Position numbers and translations under genes: made by a program. From the NCBI GenBank assembly GCA_021778635.1, contig JAJYCD010000004.1, positions 17,210 through 81,209 on the forward strand: a DNA stretch of 64,000 nucleotides. The letters run 5' to 3'. This DNA comes from Actinomycetes bacterium (GTDB taxonomy: Bacteria; Actinomycetota; Actinomycetes; Actinomycetales; Cellulomonadaceae). This document shows positions 41,571 to 49,733 of this stretch, one piece after another. Below the pieces are notes generated by a model that saw only the letters and a program-made list of their open reading frames with translations, did not search any database and was not told the DNA's origin. The first letter of the stretch is position 1. Every line of letters begins with the position of its first letter.

Positions 41571-42315
41571 ACGCGGCCAGGTGCTGCTCCGAACCCGCGA
41601 GCAGGTGGGTGTACACCGCGCTCACGTCGGGGGCCTCCAGGGACGACATCGCGGACTTCAGGTCGGCGATGTCCGTGGACTCGACGGTCCGTGCGGCCGT
41701 GTACGCGGCCTCCACGTTCGCCGACCCGGACGCCAGCAGCTCCTTGTACAGCGACTGCGTGCTGGTCGACGCGAACGTCCCCGCGGCCAGCCCGTCGGTC
41801 GGGTCGGCGATGCCGTAGCGGTCGAGCACGAAGCGCACCTCGGTCAGGTGTCGGGTCTCGGCCGACGCGATCTGCGTGAACGACCGGGTGCCGAACGCCT
41901 CGCCGAACGCGACGTAGAGGTCGTGCGCGAGCTTCTCCTCCTCGGCCATCGCGGCGAGCTCCGACTTCTGGGCGTCGGTCAGCGTGCCGCTCGCGAGCGT
42001 GCTCAGCGCGGCGGTCGAGCCTGCGCCGGCTCCCGTGCCGCCGGCGCCGGAGCCACGGTTCTGGGCGCCTGAGCCGCGGTACTGCGCGCCCGTCCCGACG
42101 CCGGTTCCGTCGCAGGTGCCGTCCTGAAGGCGTGTGCGCGACGTCGTCGCGTCACCGGCCCCGGTGGTCGTCTGCTGCGCGACGCGCCAGCCGTGGCCGA
42201 CGGTGTCGCCGTTGGACGCGTCGTTCATGGTCGCCGCGAGGCTCGGGGTGGCGATGAGCGCGGCGGCGAGGGCCCCGGTGGCGATCCCGGTGGCGATCCT
42301 GGTCCTGGTGCGCAT
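41560..42315 (-). CDS. Secreted DUF2202 ferritin-like protein
   Basis: A 251-aa exported protein. A signal peptide (MRTRTRIATGIATGALAAALIATPSLAA) is followed by a Gly/Thr-rich linker containing a short repeat (GSGAQNRGSGAGG), then a helical DUF2202 domain. Ferritin-like acidic motifs appear as AMAEEEKLAHDLYVAFGEAF and SAETRHLTEVRFVLDRYGI, so a di-metal site is possible. The domain function is not established. The gene is divergent from the two-component pair at 42478, 162 bp away, which might regulate it. The stop lies in a 16-bp tandem repeat. Confidence 0.88.
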   Translation of the reverse strand: MRTRTRIATGIATGALAAALIATPSLAATMNDASNGDTVGHGWRVAQQTTTGAGDATTSRTRLQDGTCDGTGVGTGAQYRGSGAQNRGSGAGGTGAGAGSTAALSTLASGTLTDAQKSELAAMAEEEKLAHDLYVAFGEAFGTRSFTQIASAETRHLTEVRFVLDRYGIADPTDGLAAGTFASTSTQSLYKELLASGSANVEAAYTAARTVESTDIADLKSAMSSLEAPDVSAVYTHLLAGSEQHLAAFGG

Positions 42316-42477
42316 GATGATCTCCTTCTCGTGTTGGTCCTTCGGTACGACCCACCCTGTGTCGCGCGTCTGCAGGGCATCTGCCGTCGATGTGCAGACG
42401 GGATGGAGATTGCGGCCGTCCGCCGGATCGGGGGTCGCTACCCGACCGGGGCGACGTGGGACGCGTCATGATCAGGT

Positions 42478-43173
42478 ATGCCCACCGTGCTGGTCGTCGA
42501 GGACGAACGTGAGATCCGCGAGCTGCTCCGTCGGTACCTGGAGCGCGCGGGGCTGGCCGTGCTGACGACGGGCAGCGGCGCCGAGGCCGTCTCGCTCCTG
42601 GCGACGAGCGCACCGGACCTGATCGTGCTGGACCTCGGACTGCCGGACGTCGACGGCCTCGAGGTGCTGCGCGAGGCGCGCGACGGGCGTCGGGTACCGG
42701 TGCTCGTGCTGACCGCGCGCAGCACGGTCGACGACCGCATCCGCGGCCTCGAGCTCGGCGCCGACGACTACGTCACCAAGCCGTTCAGCCCGCACGAGGT
42801 CGTCCTGCGGGTGCAGGCGGTGCTGGCCCGCAGCGGCGGGTCGCCCGTCACGGCCGCGCAGGCCACCTACGGTGGCGGGCGTCTGCGCATCGACGAGCCT
42901 CGCCACGAGGCCTGGCTCGACGGTCGTGTCCTCGACCTGACCCCGACCGAGTGGGGGCTGCTCGCGGCCGTCGCCTCGGCACCGGGCCGCGTCTTCTCCC
43001 GGTACGAGCTGGTCAACCGGGTCCGGGGGTACGAGTACGCCGGTTACGAGCGAACGATCGACTCGCACGTGCGCAACCTCCGACGCAAGCTCGGTGACAC
43101 CGGCGCGGAGGTGGTCGAGACCGTGCTGGGAGTGGGGTACCGACTCGGCCTGCGACGGGACGAGGAGCGATGA
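42478..43173 (+). CDS. OmpR-family response regulator
   Basis: A 231-aa regulator. The receiver has the acidic pair in VEDEREIRELL, phospho-acceptor Asp in LIVLDLGLPDVDG (Asp about 52) and the switch Lys in ADDYVTKPFSPHE. The winged-helix DNA-binding domain shows TPTEWGLLAAVASAPGRVFSRYEL and the recognition region IDSHVRNLRRKLG. It overlaps the sensor kinase gene by 4 bp (ATGA). The stimulus is unknown. The divergent secreted DUF2202 gene is the nearest candidate target. Confidence 0.95.
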   Translation: MPTVLVVEDEREIRELLRRYLERAGLAVLTTGSGAEAVSLLATSAPDLIVLDLGLPDVDGLEVLREARDGRRVPVLVLTARSTVDDRIRGLELGADDYVTKPFSPHEVVLRVQAVLARSGGSPVTAAQATYGGGRLRIDEPRHEAWLDGRVLDLTPTEWGLLAAVASAPGRVFSRYELVNRVRGYEYAGYERTIDSHVRNLRRKLGDTGAEVVETVLGVGYRLGLRRDEER

Positions 43174-44678
43174 GCGCCGGCAGTCCCGGCCGGTCTGCCG
43201 GCAGGGTCACCGGGAGGGCAGCGGGGAGGGTTCCCGGAGTCGGCCCGTTGGGGCGGTGGATGCTCCTGGCCTTCGTCCTGGTGGCGGTGTCGTCCGTCGT
43301 CGTCCTCACCGTCGCCGCACTCATCGGCGTCGGGCAGGGCGTCGAGGCGGTCCAGCAGTCCGAGAGGGTGCAGAAGGCGACGGCGGCGGCGGGTGCCGCC
43401 GGTGCGGCCTATCAGGCCGCGGGCGGCTGGGACGGTGCGGACCTGACGGGCAGCAGCGCGATCGCGCAGGCGGCCGGTGCGCGCCTGTTCGTGCTCGACC
43501 AGGACGGCAGGTCCGTCCGGGTCGGTGCCGGGATGGGTCAGGGCGCAGGCGGGCCGGGCCCGGGTGCCCAAGGCGGTGCCTCCGGAGGTGCGCAGAGCAG
43601 CGCGCAAGGCGCCGTGACCGCGCCCGTGGTGGTCGACGGCGTGACCGTCGGCACCGTGCGCCTGATGTTCGGGGCGTCGTCGGGCACGCGTGCGCGTGAC
43701 ATCGCCTGGTCCTGGATCGCCGTGGCCGCGGCGGTCGCGCTCGTCGTGGCGGTGGTCGCGAGCTGGTGGGTGACGCGGGTGCTGACCAGGCCGATCGACG
43801 CGATGACGACGGCGGCGCGGCAGTTCGCCGCGGGTGACCGCGAGGCGCGCACGCGCGAGAGCGGACCGGGCGAGCTCGGTGAGCTCGCGCACGCGTTCAA
43901 CGGCATGGCCGACACGGTCGCTCGTTCCGAGCGGGACCGCCGCAACCTGACCGCGGACGTCGCTCACGAGCTCCGCACCCCGCTGGCCGTGCTGCAGGCC
44001 GGCCTCGAGGAGCTCCGCGACGGACTCGTCGAACCGACGTCGGAGGGGCTCGCGCGGCTCCACGACCAGTCGCTCCGGCTCGGCCGGATCGTGCAGGACC
44101 TCGCCGAGCTCTCCGCCGCGGAGGAGCTCTCCGCGGCCGCCGAGTCGAGCGCGAAGCGCGAGGAGGTCGACCTGAGCCGAGTCGTCGCCGATGCGCTCGC
44201 GGGGCACGATCCCCAGCTGCGAGCCGCCGGTCTCGTCGTCGTGCGCGAGCTGGCCGGTCCGGCCCTGGTGCGCGCCGACTCCGACCGGCTGCACCAGGCG
44301 GTCGGCAACCTGCTGTCGAACGTCGCGCGCTACTGCCGTCCAGGTGACGAGGCCCGGGTCACGGTACGGCGCGACGGAAGCGACGTCGTGCTCGTGGTGG
44401 CCGACACCGGTCCCGGGCTCGCGGCGGACGAGGTTCCGCATGTCTTCGACCGGCTGTGGCGCGGGCACGGCACCGAGCACATCGCCGGCAACGGCATCGG
44501 CCTGGCGGTGGTCCGGGAGATCGTGGTCGCGCACGGCGGGACCATCGACGCGCACGCGCCCGCCGGCGGCGGGCTGACGGTCACGATCCGGCTGCCGGCC
44601 GCTCCGGTGCAGGGCTCTTCGCGCCGACGGGGCACAGGGTCTGACCGCGCAGCCGGAACACCAGCGCACCGGCCGTGA
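43170..44678 (+). CDS. Sensor histidine kinase
   Basis: A 502-aa kinase with two membrane helices (about 31-52 and 178-200). The extracytoplasmic loop of about 125 residues contains a Gly/Gln/Ser low-complexity stretch (GAGMGQGAGGPGPGAQGG). HAMP follows, then the H-box DVAHELRTPLAVLQ, N-box NLLSNVARYC, and G-boxes DTGPGLAADEV and GNGIGLAVVREI. It pairs with the regulator just upstream. The 3' end overlaps the convergent membrane protein gene at 44581 by 98 bp, so the Ser/Arg/Pro-rich C-terminal tail is probably dispensable. Confidence 0.94.
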   Translation: MSAGSPGRSAGRVTGRAAGRVPGVGPLGRWMLLAFVLVAVSSVVVLTVAALIGVGQGVEAVQQSERVQKATAAAGAAGAAYQAAGGWDGADLTGSSAIAQAAGARLFVLDQDGRSVRVGAGMGQGAGGPGPGAQGGASGGAQSSAQGAVTAPVVVDGVTVGTVRLMFGASSGTRARDIAWSWIAVAAAVALVVAVVASWWVTRVLTRPIDAMTTAARQFAAGDREARTRESGPGELGELAHAFNGMADTVARSERDRRNLTADVAHELRTPLAVLQAGLEELRDGLVEPTSEGLARLHDQSLRLGRIVQDLAELSAAEELSAAAESSAKREEVDLSRVVADALAGHDPQLRAAGLVVVRELAGPALVRADSDRLHQAVGNLLSNVARYCRPGDEARVTVRRDGSDVVLVVADTGPGLAADEVPHVFDRLWRGHGTEHIAGNGIGLAVVREIVVAHGGTIDAHAPAGGGLTVTIRLPAAPVQGSSRRRGTGSDRAAGTPAHRP

Positions 44679-45138
44679 GCGCGACGGCGGCGGCCGCCAG
44701 GAACGGCTGCACGGGAGCGAACCAGGTGAGGGCCCCGGAGTACCCGAGTGCAAGAAGGGCGAGCTTGTTGCACACCGGGCACCCGACGGCGAACCAGGTG
44801 AGGACGCCACCGGCGATCCCGAACCGGCTCGGGGCCGCCGCGGCGGCGTCGAGCTCCTCGGGTGCGTCGTCCGTGCGGGCGCGCACGTACGTGGCCGCGA
44901 GCATGCCCGCGAGCAGCGACGAGACGATCCACACGGGGTAGCTCCAGGCCGTGACAGGTACCTCGCGGCCGAACACCGGGTTCGGGATGAGCACCGTCGG
45001 GATGCCGATGAGCAGCGCGAAGCCGATGCTGAAGCCTGCGGCGGCGACGTACTGGCGCGTGGTCCAGGACCGCAGCGCCTGCATGCTCGCGTCGAGCGAT
45101 CGTCGTGGCTCGGCACGGGCAGGGGCGAGCGGGATCAT
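44581..45138 (-). CDS. Five-helix membrane protein with CPVC motif
   Basis: A 185-aa integral membrane protein (helices near 33-53, 65-85, 107-125, 130-150 and 150-170). A CPVC motif sits at the start of a helix in WFAVGCPVCNKLALLALGYSG, and another Cys lies near the end in RLRGQTLCPVG. The membrane CxxC recalls thiol-redox or metal-handling proteins, but I cannot name the family. ATG 45138 has GGAGGT upstream. It is divergent from the rhodanese-MBL-TauE unit across a 146-bp gap that holds a CstR-type operator, so it may belong to the sulfur regulon. Confidence 0.75.
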   Translation of the reverse strand: MIPLAPARAEPRRSLDASMQALRSWTTRQYVAAAGFSIGFALLIGIPTVLIPNPVFGREVPVTAWSYPVWIVSSLLAGMLAATYVRARTDDAPEELDAAAAAPSRFGIAGGVLTWFAVGCPVCNKLALLALGYSGALTWFAPVQPFLAAAAVALTAGALVFRLRGQTLCPVGAKSPAPERPAAGS

Positions 45139-45242
45139 GCGACCTCCAGAGCGGTGGGGCGGGGGCGACGCAAGGGGCTGCTGTCCGGTGTCCCGGGTCC
45201 GTCCGGAATGCGGGCGGTCGGTTCGTGCTTGTACTCTCCAAG

Positions 45243-45258
45243 ATACCCCAGGGGGTAT
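45243..45258. promoter_or_regulatory. Perfect CsoR/CstR-type operator upstream of rhodanese-MBL-TauE
   Basis: ATACCCC-AG-GGGGTAT is a perfect dyad with the same arms as the site at 22556. It lies 26 bp before the ATG of the 45285 rhodanese gene and 105 bp from the divergent CPVC membrane gene. Confidence 0.82.
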
Positions 45259-45284
45259 ACACGCGAACCCAAGGAGCCAGATCC

Positions 45285-45608
45285 ATGTCTGAAGTCGTCG
45301 TTGACGCGTTCGCCGCGGCCCACGCGGACGGGGCATTCGTCCTCGATGTCCGCGAGCCCTACGAGTACGTCGGTGGCCACGTCCCCGGTGCTCGCCTCGT
45401 GCCGGTCGGCCAGGTGCCGGCACGGCTGCAGGAGATCCCGCGCAACGAGCGCGTCTACGTCGTGTGCGCGAGCGGGAACCGCAGCCGCGGGGTGACGGAC
45501 CTGCTCCGGAGCGCGGGCTTCGACGCCTACTCCGTGATCGGCGGCACGAGCGCGTGGATCGGCTCCGGGCGTCCCGTGGTGGCCGGTCAGCACCCGAACG
45601 CCGCCTGA
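45285..45608 (+). CDS. Single-domain rhodanese
   Basis: A 107-aa rhodanese with loop CASGNRS (Cys61), GAFVLDVREPYEYVGGHVPGARLVP before it and GFDAYSVIGGTSAWIGSGRPVV after it. AAGGAG precedes the ATG. It is the first gene of a probable unit with the MBL-rhodanese and TauE/SafE genes, 84 bp upstream of the former. The product should carry or transfer sulfane sulfur in the cytoplasm, probably feeding the persulfide dioxygenase-like protein. Confidence 0.93.
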   Translation: MSEVVVDAFAAAHADGAFVLDVREPYEYVGGHVPGARLVPVGQVPARLQEIPRNERVYVVCASGNRSRGVTDLLRSAGFDAYSVIGGTSAWIGSGRPVVAGQHPNAA

Positions 45609-45692
45609 CCGCACGGCCGCGCGGCGCACCGTCGACCTGTGTCCGTCGCGATCCCCTCACGATCCCTCCCGTCTGAGAAGGAACACGTCCTC

Positions 45693-47069
45693 ATGAGCCC
45701 CAGCATCATCGTGATCGACACGCCGTCCCTCGGCGACCGCAGCTACCTCGTGCACGACGGCCAGGTCGGGTTCGTCGTCGACCCCCAGCGGGACACCGAC
45801 CGGGTCCTCGCCGCCGCTGCCGACGCCGGCATCCGGATCACCCATGTCCTCGAGACGCACATCCACAACGACTACGTCACCGGTGGGTACGCCCTCGCCC
45901 AGCAGACGGGCGCGGAGTACCTGGTCAACGCCGACGACGTCGTCTCGTTCGACCGGGTGCCGGTGCACGACGGCGACCTGATCGACGTCAGCCCGACGCT
46001 GCAGGTGCGCGTGATCCACACGCCCGGTCACACGTTCACCCACCTCTCGTACGCCCTCGAAGGGTCCGAGCCGGTCGTGTTCTCCGGTGGGTCGCTGCTC
46101 TACGGCTCCACCGGGCGTCCCGACCTGCTCGGCGCGTCCCACACGCACGAGCTCGCCCACCACCAGTACGCCTCGGCGCACCGGCTCGCCCACGAGCTCC
46201 CGGACGAGACGCAGGTCATGCCGACCCACGGGTTCGGCAGCTTCTGCTCGGCGACCACGACCACCGCCGGTGCCACCGGGTCCACGATCGGCCAGGAGAA
46301 GCTGTTCAACCCGGCACTGAGCAAGGACGAGGAGGCGTACGTCGCCGAGATCGTGGCCGGGCTCGACGCGTACCCGGCCTACTACGTCCACATGGGTCCC
46401 GCGAACTCCGCCGGACCCGTCGCAGCCGACCTCAGCGCGCCGCAGCAGGCCGACAAGACCGAGCTCCGGCGTCGACTCGACGCGGGGGAGTGGCTCGTCG
46501 ACCTCCGCACCCGGACCGCCTTCGCCGCCGGTCACGTGCCGGGGACGTTCAACGTCGGCCTCGACGGGCAGTTCTCGACCTACCTCGGATGGCTGATCCC
46601 GTGGGGCACCCCGGTCACGCTGCTCGGTGACACGCCGGAGCAGGTGGCGGAGGCCCAGCGCGAGCTGGTGCGGATCGGCATCGACTCGCCGGCCGCCGCA
46701 GCGACCGGCGCGCCCGAGGACTGGACGGACGGCCCGCTCGGGCAGCTCCAGCTCGCGAGCTTCGCCGATCTGGAGCAGGTGCGGCACCACCGCGAGGTCG
46801 TCGTGCTCGACGTGCGGCGCCTGAGCGAGTGGCGCGAGTCGCACATCGACGGGGCGGTCCACATCCCGCTGCACTCGCTGCTCGAACGTCTGGCCGACGT
46901 CCCGCGAGCAGAGATCTGGATCCACTGCGCGGGTGGCTACCGGGCCTCGATCGCCGCGTCGTTCCTCCTGGCGAACGGGCACCACGTCGTCTCGGTCAAC
47001 GGGTCGTTCGCCGAGAGCGCCGCTGCGGCGGGTCTCCCTCTGGTGTCGGAGCTGGTCGCCCAGGCCTGA
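45693..47069 (+). CDS. MBL-fold persulfide dioxygenase-like protein with two rhodanese domains
   Basis: A 458-aa three-part protein. Residues 1-240 are a metallo-beta-lactamase fold with metal ligands in ETHIHNDYVTGG (His56, His58, Asp60), RVIHTPGHTFTHLSY and FSGGSLLYGSTGRPDLL, like ETHE1/CstB-type persulfide dioxygenases. A first rhodanese domain (about 265-350) lacks an active Cys (VTLLGDT), and the second (about 375-458) has IHCAGGYR with Cys412. The likely reaction is oxidation of a low-molecular-weight persulfide by O2, giving sulfite and thiol. ATG 45693 follows GAAGGA. The sulfite/anion exporter gene follows. Confidence 0.92.
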   Translation: MSPSIIVIDTPSLGDRSYLVHDGQVGFVVDPQRDTDRVLAAAADAGIRITHVLETHIHNDYVTGGYALAQQTGAEYLVNADDVVSFDRVPVHDGDLIDVSPTLQVRVIHTPGHTFTHLSYALEGSEPVVFSGGSLLYGSTGRPDLLGASHTHELAHHQYASAHRLAHELPDETQVMPTHGFGSFCSATTTTAGATGSTIGQEKLFNPALSKDEEAYVAEIVAGLDAYPAYYVHMGPANSAGPVAADLSAPQQADKTELRRRLDAGEWLVDLRTRTAFAAGHVPGTFNVGLDGQFSTYLGWLIPWGTPVTLLGDTPEQVAEAQRELVRIGIDSPAAAATGAPEDWTDGPLGQLQLASFADLEQVRHHREVVVLDVRRLSEWRESHIDGAVHIPLHSLLERLADVPRAEIWIHCAGGYRASIAASFLLANGHHVVSVNGSFAESAAAAGLPLVSELVAQA

Positions 47070-47149
47070 ACCCCCGCGACCTCCCGCCCGATCCCACCGC
47101 GGGCGGCGCCGTCCCGGCGCCGTCCGCACCCCCACAGCAAGGACTCCAC

Positions 47150-47971
47150 GTGCTCGCGCTCGTCATCCCCGTCGGTCTGCTCATCGGTCTCAGCCTCGGT
47201 GCGCTCGGTGGCGGAGGGTCGATCCTCGCCGTGCCGGCGTTGGTCTACCTCTTCGGCCAGAGCTCGCACGCGGCGACGACGGGCTCGTTGCTCATCGTGG
47301 GGACGACGTCGCTCGTCGGGGCGCTGCCGCACCGTCGGGCCGGGCGGGTCAGCCTTGCCAAGGGGGTGGTGTTCGGCTTCCTCGGCATCGTGGGGTCCTA
47401 CATCGGGTCACGGTTCTCCACCGCGGTTCCCCAGGACGTCCTGCTCGCCGCCTTCTCGGTGCTGATCCTGTTCGTGGCGATCCTGATGATCCGGCGCCAG
47501 CGCCGGCAGACCGTCCCGGCGGACCGACCGGCGGCGGACCGGACCGTCACGGAGGCCCCAGCGGTCGCCTTCCGCCCTCGCCTCACGTGCGACTGCCGCC
47601 GCGTGGCCAGGATCGTGCTCACGGCGACGACCGTCGGCCTCCTCACCGGCTTCTTCGGGGTCGGCGGCGGCTTCGCCGTGGTCCCCGCGCTCGTGCTCGC
47701 GCTCGGGCTGTCGATGCCGGTGGCCGTCGGCACGTCGCTGCTCGTGATCGGCATCAACAGCGTCACGGCGCTCGCGTTCCGGCTGGACCAGGGCTTCGAC
47801 CTGGACTGGACGGTGATCGGGCTCTTCACCGCCGCTGCCGTGCTCGGCGGACTGCTGGGCAACCGGGTGGTCTCCCGGGTCAACCCGGCACGGCTGAGCC
47901 AGGCGTTCGCGATCCTCCTGGTGGGCGTCGCGCTGTACACCGCTGCGAGGAGCGTCCCGCAGCTGTTCTGA
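47150..47971 (+). CDS. TauE/SafE-family anion exporter
   Basis: A 273-aa membrane protein with about eight helices and the internal duplication typical of TauE/SafE: GLLIGLSLGALGGGGSILAVPAL in the first half and GLLTGFFGVGGGFAVVPALVLAL in the second. A cytoplasmic Arg-rich linker containing CDCRR separates the halves. Family members export sulfite or related sulfur anions. Placement 80 bp after the persulfide dioxygenase-like gene fits removal of sulfite. GTG 47150 has AAGGA upstream; the long frame further upstream is a shadow of the preceding gene. Confidence 0.92.
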   Translation: MLALVIPVGLLIGLSLGALGGGGSILAVPALVYLFGQSSHAATTGSLLIVGTTSLVGALPHRRAGRVSLAKGVVFGFLGIVGSYIGSRFSTAVPQDVLLAAFSVLILFVAILMIRRQRRQTVPADRPAADRTVTEAPAVAFRPRLTCDCRRVARIVLTATTVGLLTGFFGVGGGFAVVPALVLALGLSMPVAVGTSLLVIGINSVTALAFRLDQGFDLDWTVIGLFTAAAVLGGLLGNRVVSRVNPARLSQAFAILLVGVALYTAARSVPQLF

Positions 47972-48210
47972 GCCGTTGTCCCGGACCGGTCGTCCCGGCT
48001 CGGCTGTCCCGGCTCGCCTGCCCCGGCTCGGCGTGCTGGCGCGAGGGCGGCCCGTCGGCTGACCGGCGGGTTCGCTTCCGTCGCCACCGACGAGTGTGCG
48101 ACGCTGCTGCCGCGGGTCGGCCGGGCGTTCCGGTCGCGGCGCGGGTCGTGGCGGTGTGCCACGGATCAGGTCGCGTGCGACGCCCGCGTCGACGACGGAG
48201 GGCTGGGGCC

Positions 48211-49716
48211 ATGGCACACGGCGGACGCGGACCGCGCGACGGCGTTCAGCTGATCGCGTACGCGGACAGGTTCGGTGGGACGCTGGCCGCGCTCCGTGGT
48301 GTCCTGGACGGGCAGCTCGCCGGTGTGTTCGCCGGGGTGCACGTGCTGCCGTTCTTCACGCCGTACGACGGGGCCGACGCGGGGTTCGACCCGGTGGACC
48401 ACACCCAGGTCGATCCCCGGCTCGGCACGTGGGACGACCTGCGGTCGCTGGGCGACGAGTATGCCGTGATGGTGGACCTGATCGTCAACCACGTCTCGGC
48501 CGACTCGGCCGAGTTCCGTGACGTGTGCGCGCGTGGTGACGCCTCTCCGCACGCGGCGATGTTCCTGACGATGGCGGACGTGTACCCGGACGGTGCCGAC
48601 GAGGCCGAGCTCGTGGGCATCTACCGCCCGCGACCCGGTCTGCCGTTCACGGTCATGACGCTCGGTGGACGGCGTCGGCTGGTGTGGACCACGTTCACGA
48701 GCCAGCAGATCGACCTGAACCTCGGCTCGGCGGCGGGCCGCGGGTATCTGGACCGGGTGCTGTCGACCCTCGCCGAGGGTGGGGTGTCGATGGTGCGCCT
48801 GGACGCGGTCGGGTACGCGATCAAGACCGCGGGCACGTCGTCGTTCATGACGCCGGAGACGTTCGCGTTCATCGACGAGCTGACCACCCAGGCGCGCGGG
48901 CTCGGTGTGGAGGTTCTCGTCGAGATCCACGCGCACTTCGAGCGGCAGATCGCGATCGGCTCGGTGGTCGACCGGGTGTACGACTTCGCGCTGCCGCCGC
49001 TGCTGCTGCACGGGCTCTACACCGGAGACGTCGCGCCGCTGCGGCGGTGGCTCGACGTGCGCCCGATGAATGCGGTGACCGTCCTGGACACGCACGACGG
49101 CATCGGGGTGGTCGACGTCGGCCCGGACCAGCTGGGCGATCGTCGTCCGGGCCTGCTGACCCCGGAGCAGGTGCACGACCTCGTCGAGGGGATCCACACG
49201 CACTCCGGCGGGCAGTCCCGGCAGGCCACCGGATGGGCCGCGTCGAACCTGGACGTCTACCAGGTCAACTGCACCTACTACGACGCGCTGGGACGGGACG
49301 ACGGCGCGTACCTGCTCGCGCGCGCGATCCAGCTCTTCACTCCCGGCATCCCGCAGATCTACTACGTCGGGCTGCTCGCCGGTGCGAACGACATGGACCT
49401 GCTCGCGCGTTCAGGCGTCGGTCGCGACATCAACCGGCATCGCTACACGGTGGCCGAGATCCTGGCCGAGCTCGACCGCCCCGTCGTCGCGGCGCTGGTC
49501 GGACTGATCCGGTTCCGCAACACGCACCCGGCGTTCGGTGGCGCGGCGAGCATCGGCGGTGACGGGTCCGAGCTCGTCCTCACGTGGACGTCGGGCGACC
49601 AGTCGGCGACCTTGACCGCCGACCTGGCCTCTCGCCGCGCGGTGCTGACGTGGACCGACGTCGACGGGTCCGTCCGGACCCGCACCGACCTTCTCGAGTT
49701 CGCCACGACGCCCTGA
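48211..49716 (+). CDS. Sucrose phosphorylase (GH13)
   Basis: A 501-aa GH13 enzyme. The N-terminus LIAYADRFGGTLAALRGVL, VHVLPFFTPYDGADAGFDP and VDHTQVDPRLGTWDDL are typical of sucrose phosphorylases. The catalytic set is the nucleophile Asp in MVRLDAVGYA, acid/base Glu in VLVEIHAHFE and Asp in VLDTHDGIGVVDVG. QVNCTYYDALGRDD and GIPQIYYVGLLAG also match. It converts sucrose and phosphate to glucose 1-phosphate and fructose in the cytoplasm; a related specificity (for example glucosylglycerol) cannot be excluded. ATG 48211 follows GGAGGG. A 239-bp gap with no evident gene precedes it. Confidence 0.93.
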   Translation: MAHGGRGPRDGVQLIAYADRFGGTLAALRGVLDGQLAGVFAGVHVLPFFTPYDGADAGFDPVDHTQVDPRLGTWDDLRSLGDEYAVMVDLIVNHVSADSAEFRDVCARGDASPHAAMFLTMADVYPDGADEAELVGIYRPRPGLPFTVMTLGGRRRLVWTTFTSQQIDLNLGSAAGRGYLDRVLSTLAEGGVSMVRLDAVGYAIKTAGTSSFMTPETFAFIDELTTQARGLGVEVLVEIHAHFERQIAIGSVVDRVYDFALPPLLLHGLYTGDVAPLRRWLDVRPMNAVTVLDTHDGIGVVDVGPDQLGDRRPGLLTPEQVHDLVEGIHTHSGGQSRQATGWAASNLDVYQVNCTYYDALGRDDGAYLLARAIQLFTPGIPQIYYVGLLAGANDMDLLARSGVGRDINRHRYTVAEILAELDRPVVAALVGLIRFRNTHPAFGGAASIGGDGSELVLTWTSGDQSATLTADLASRRAVLTWTDVDGSVRTRTDLLEFATTP

Positions 49717-49733
49717 CCGCCGTCGGCGGGTGC

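Noticed and set aside
46933-48210. Upstream extension of the sucrose phosphorylase frame
   Set aside because: It overlaps the MBL and TauE genes in another frame. The family N-terminus begins right after ATG 48211.
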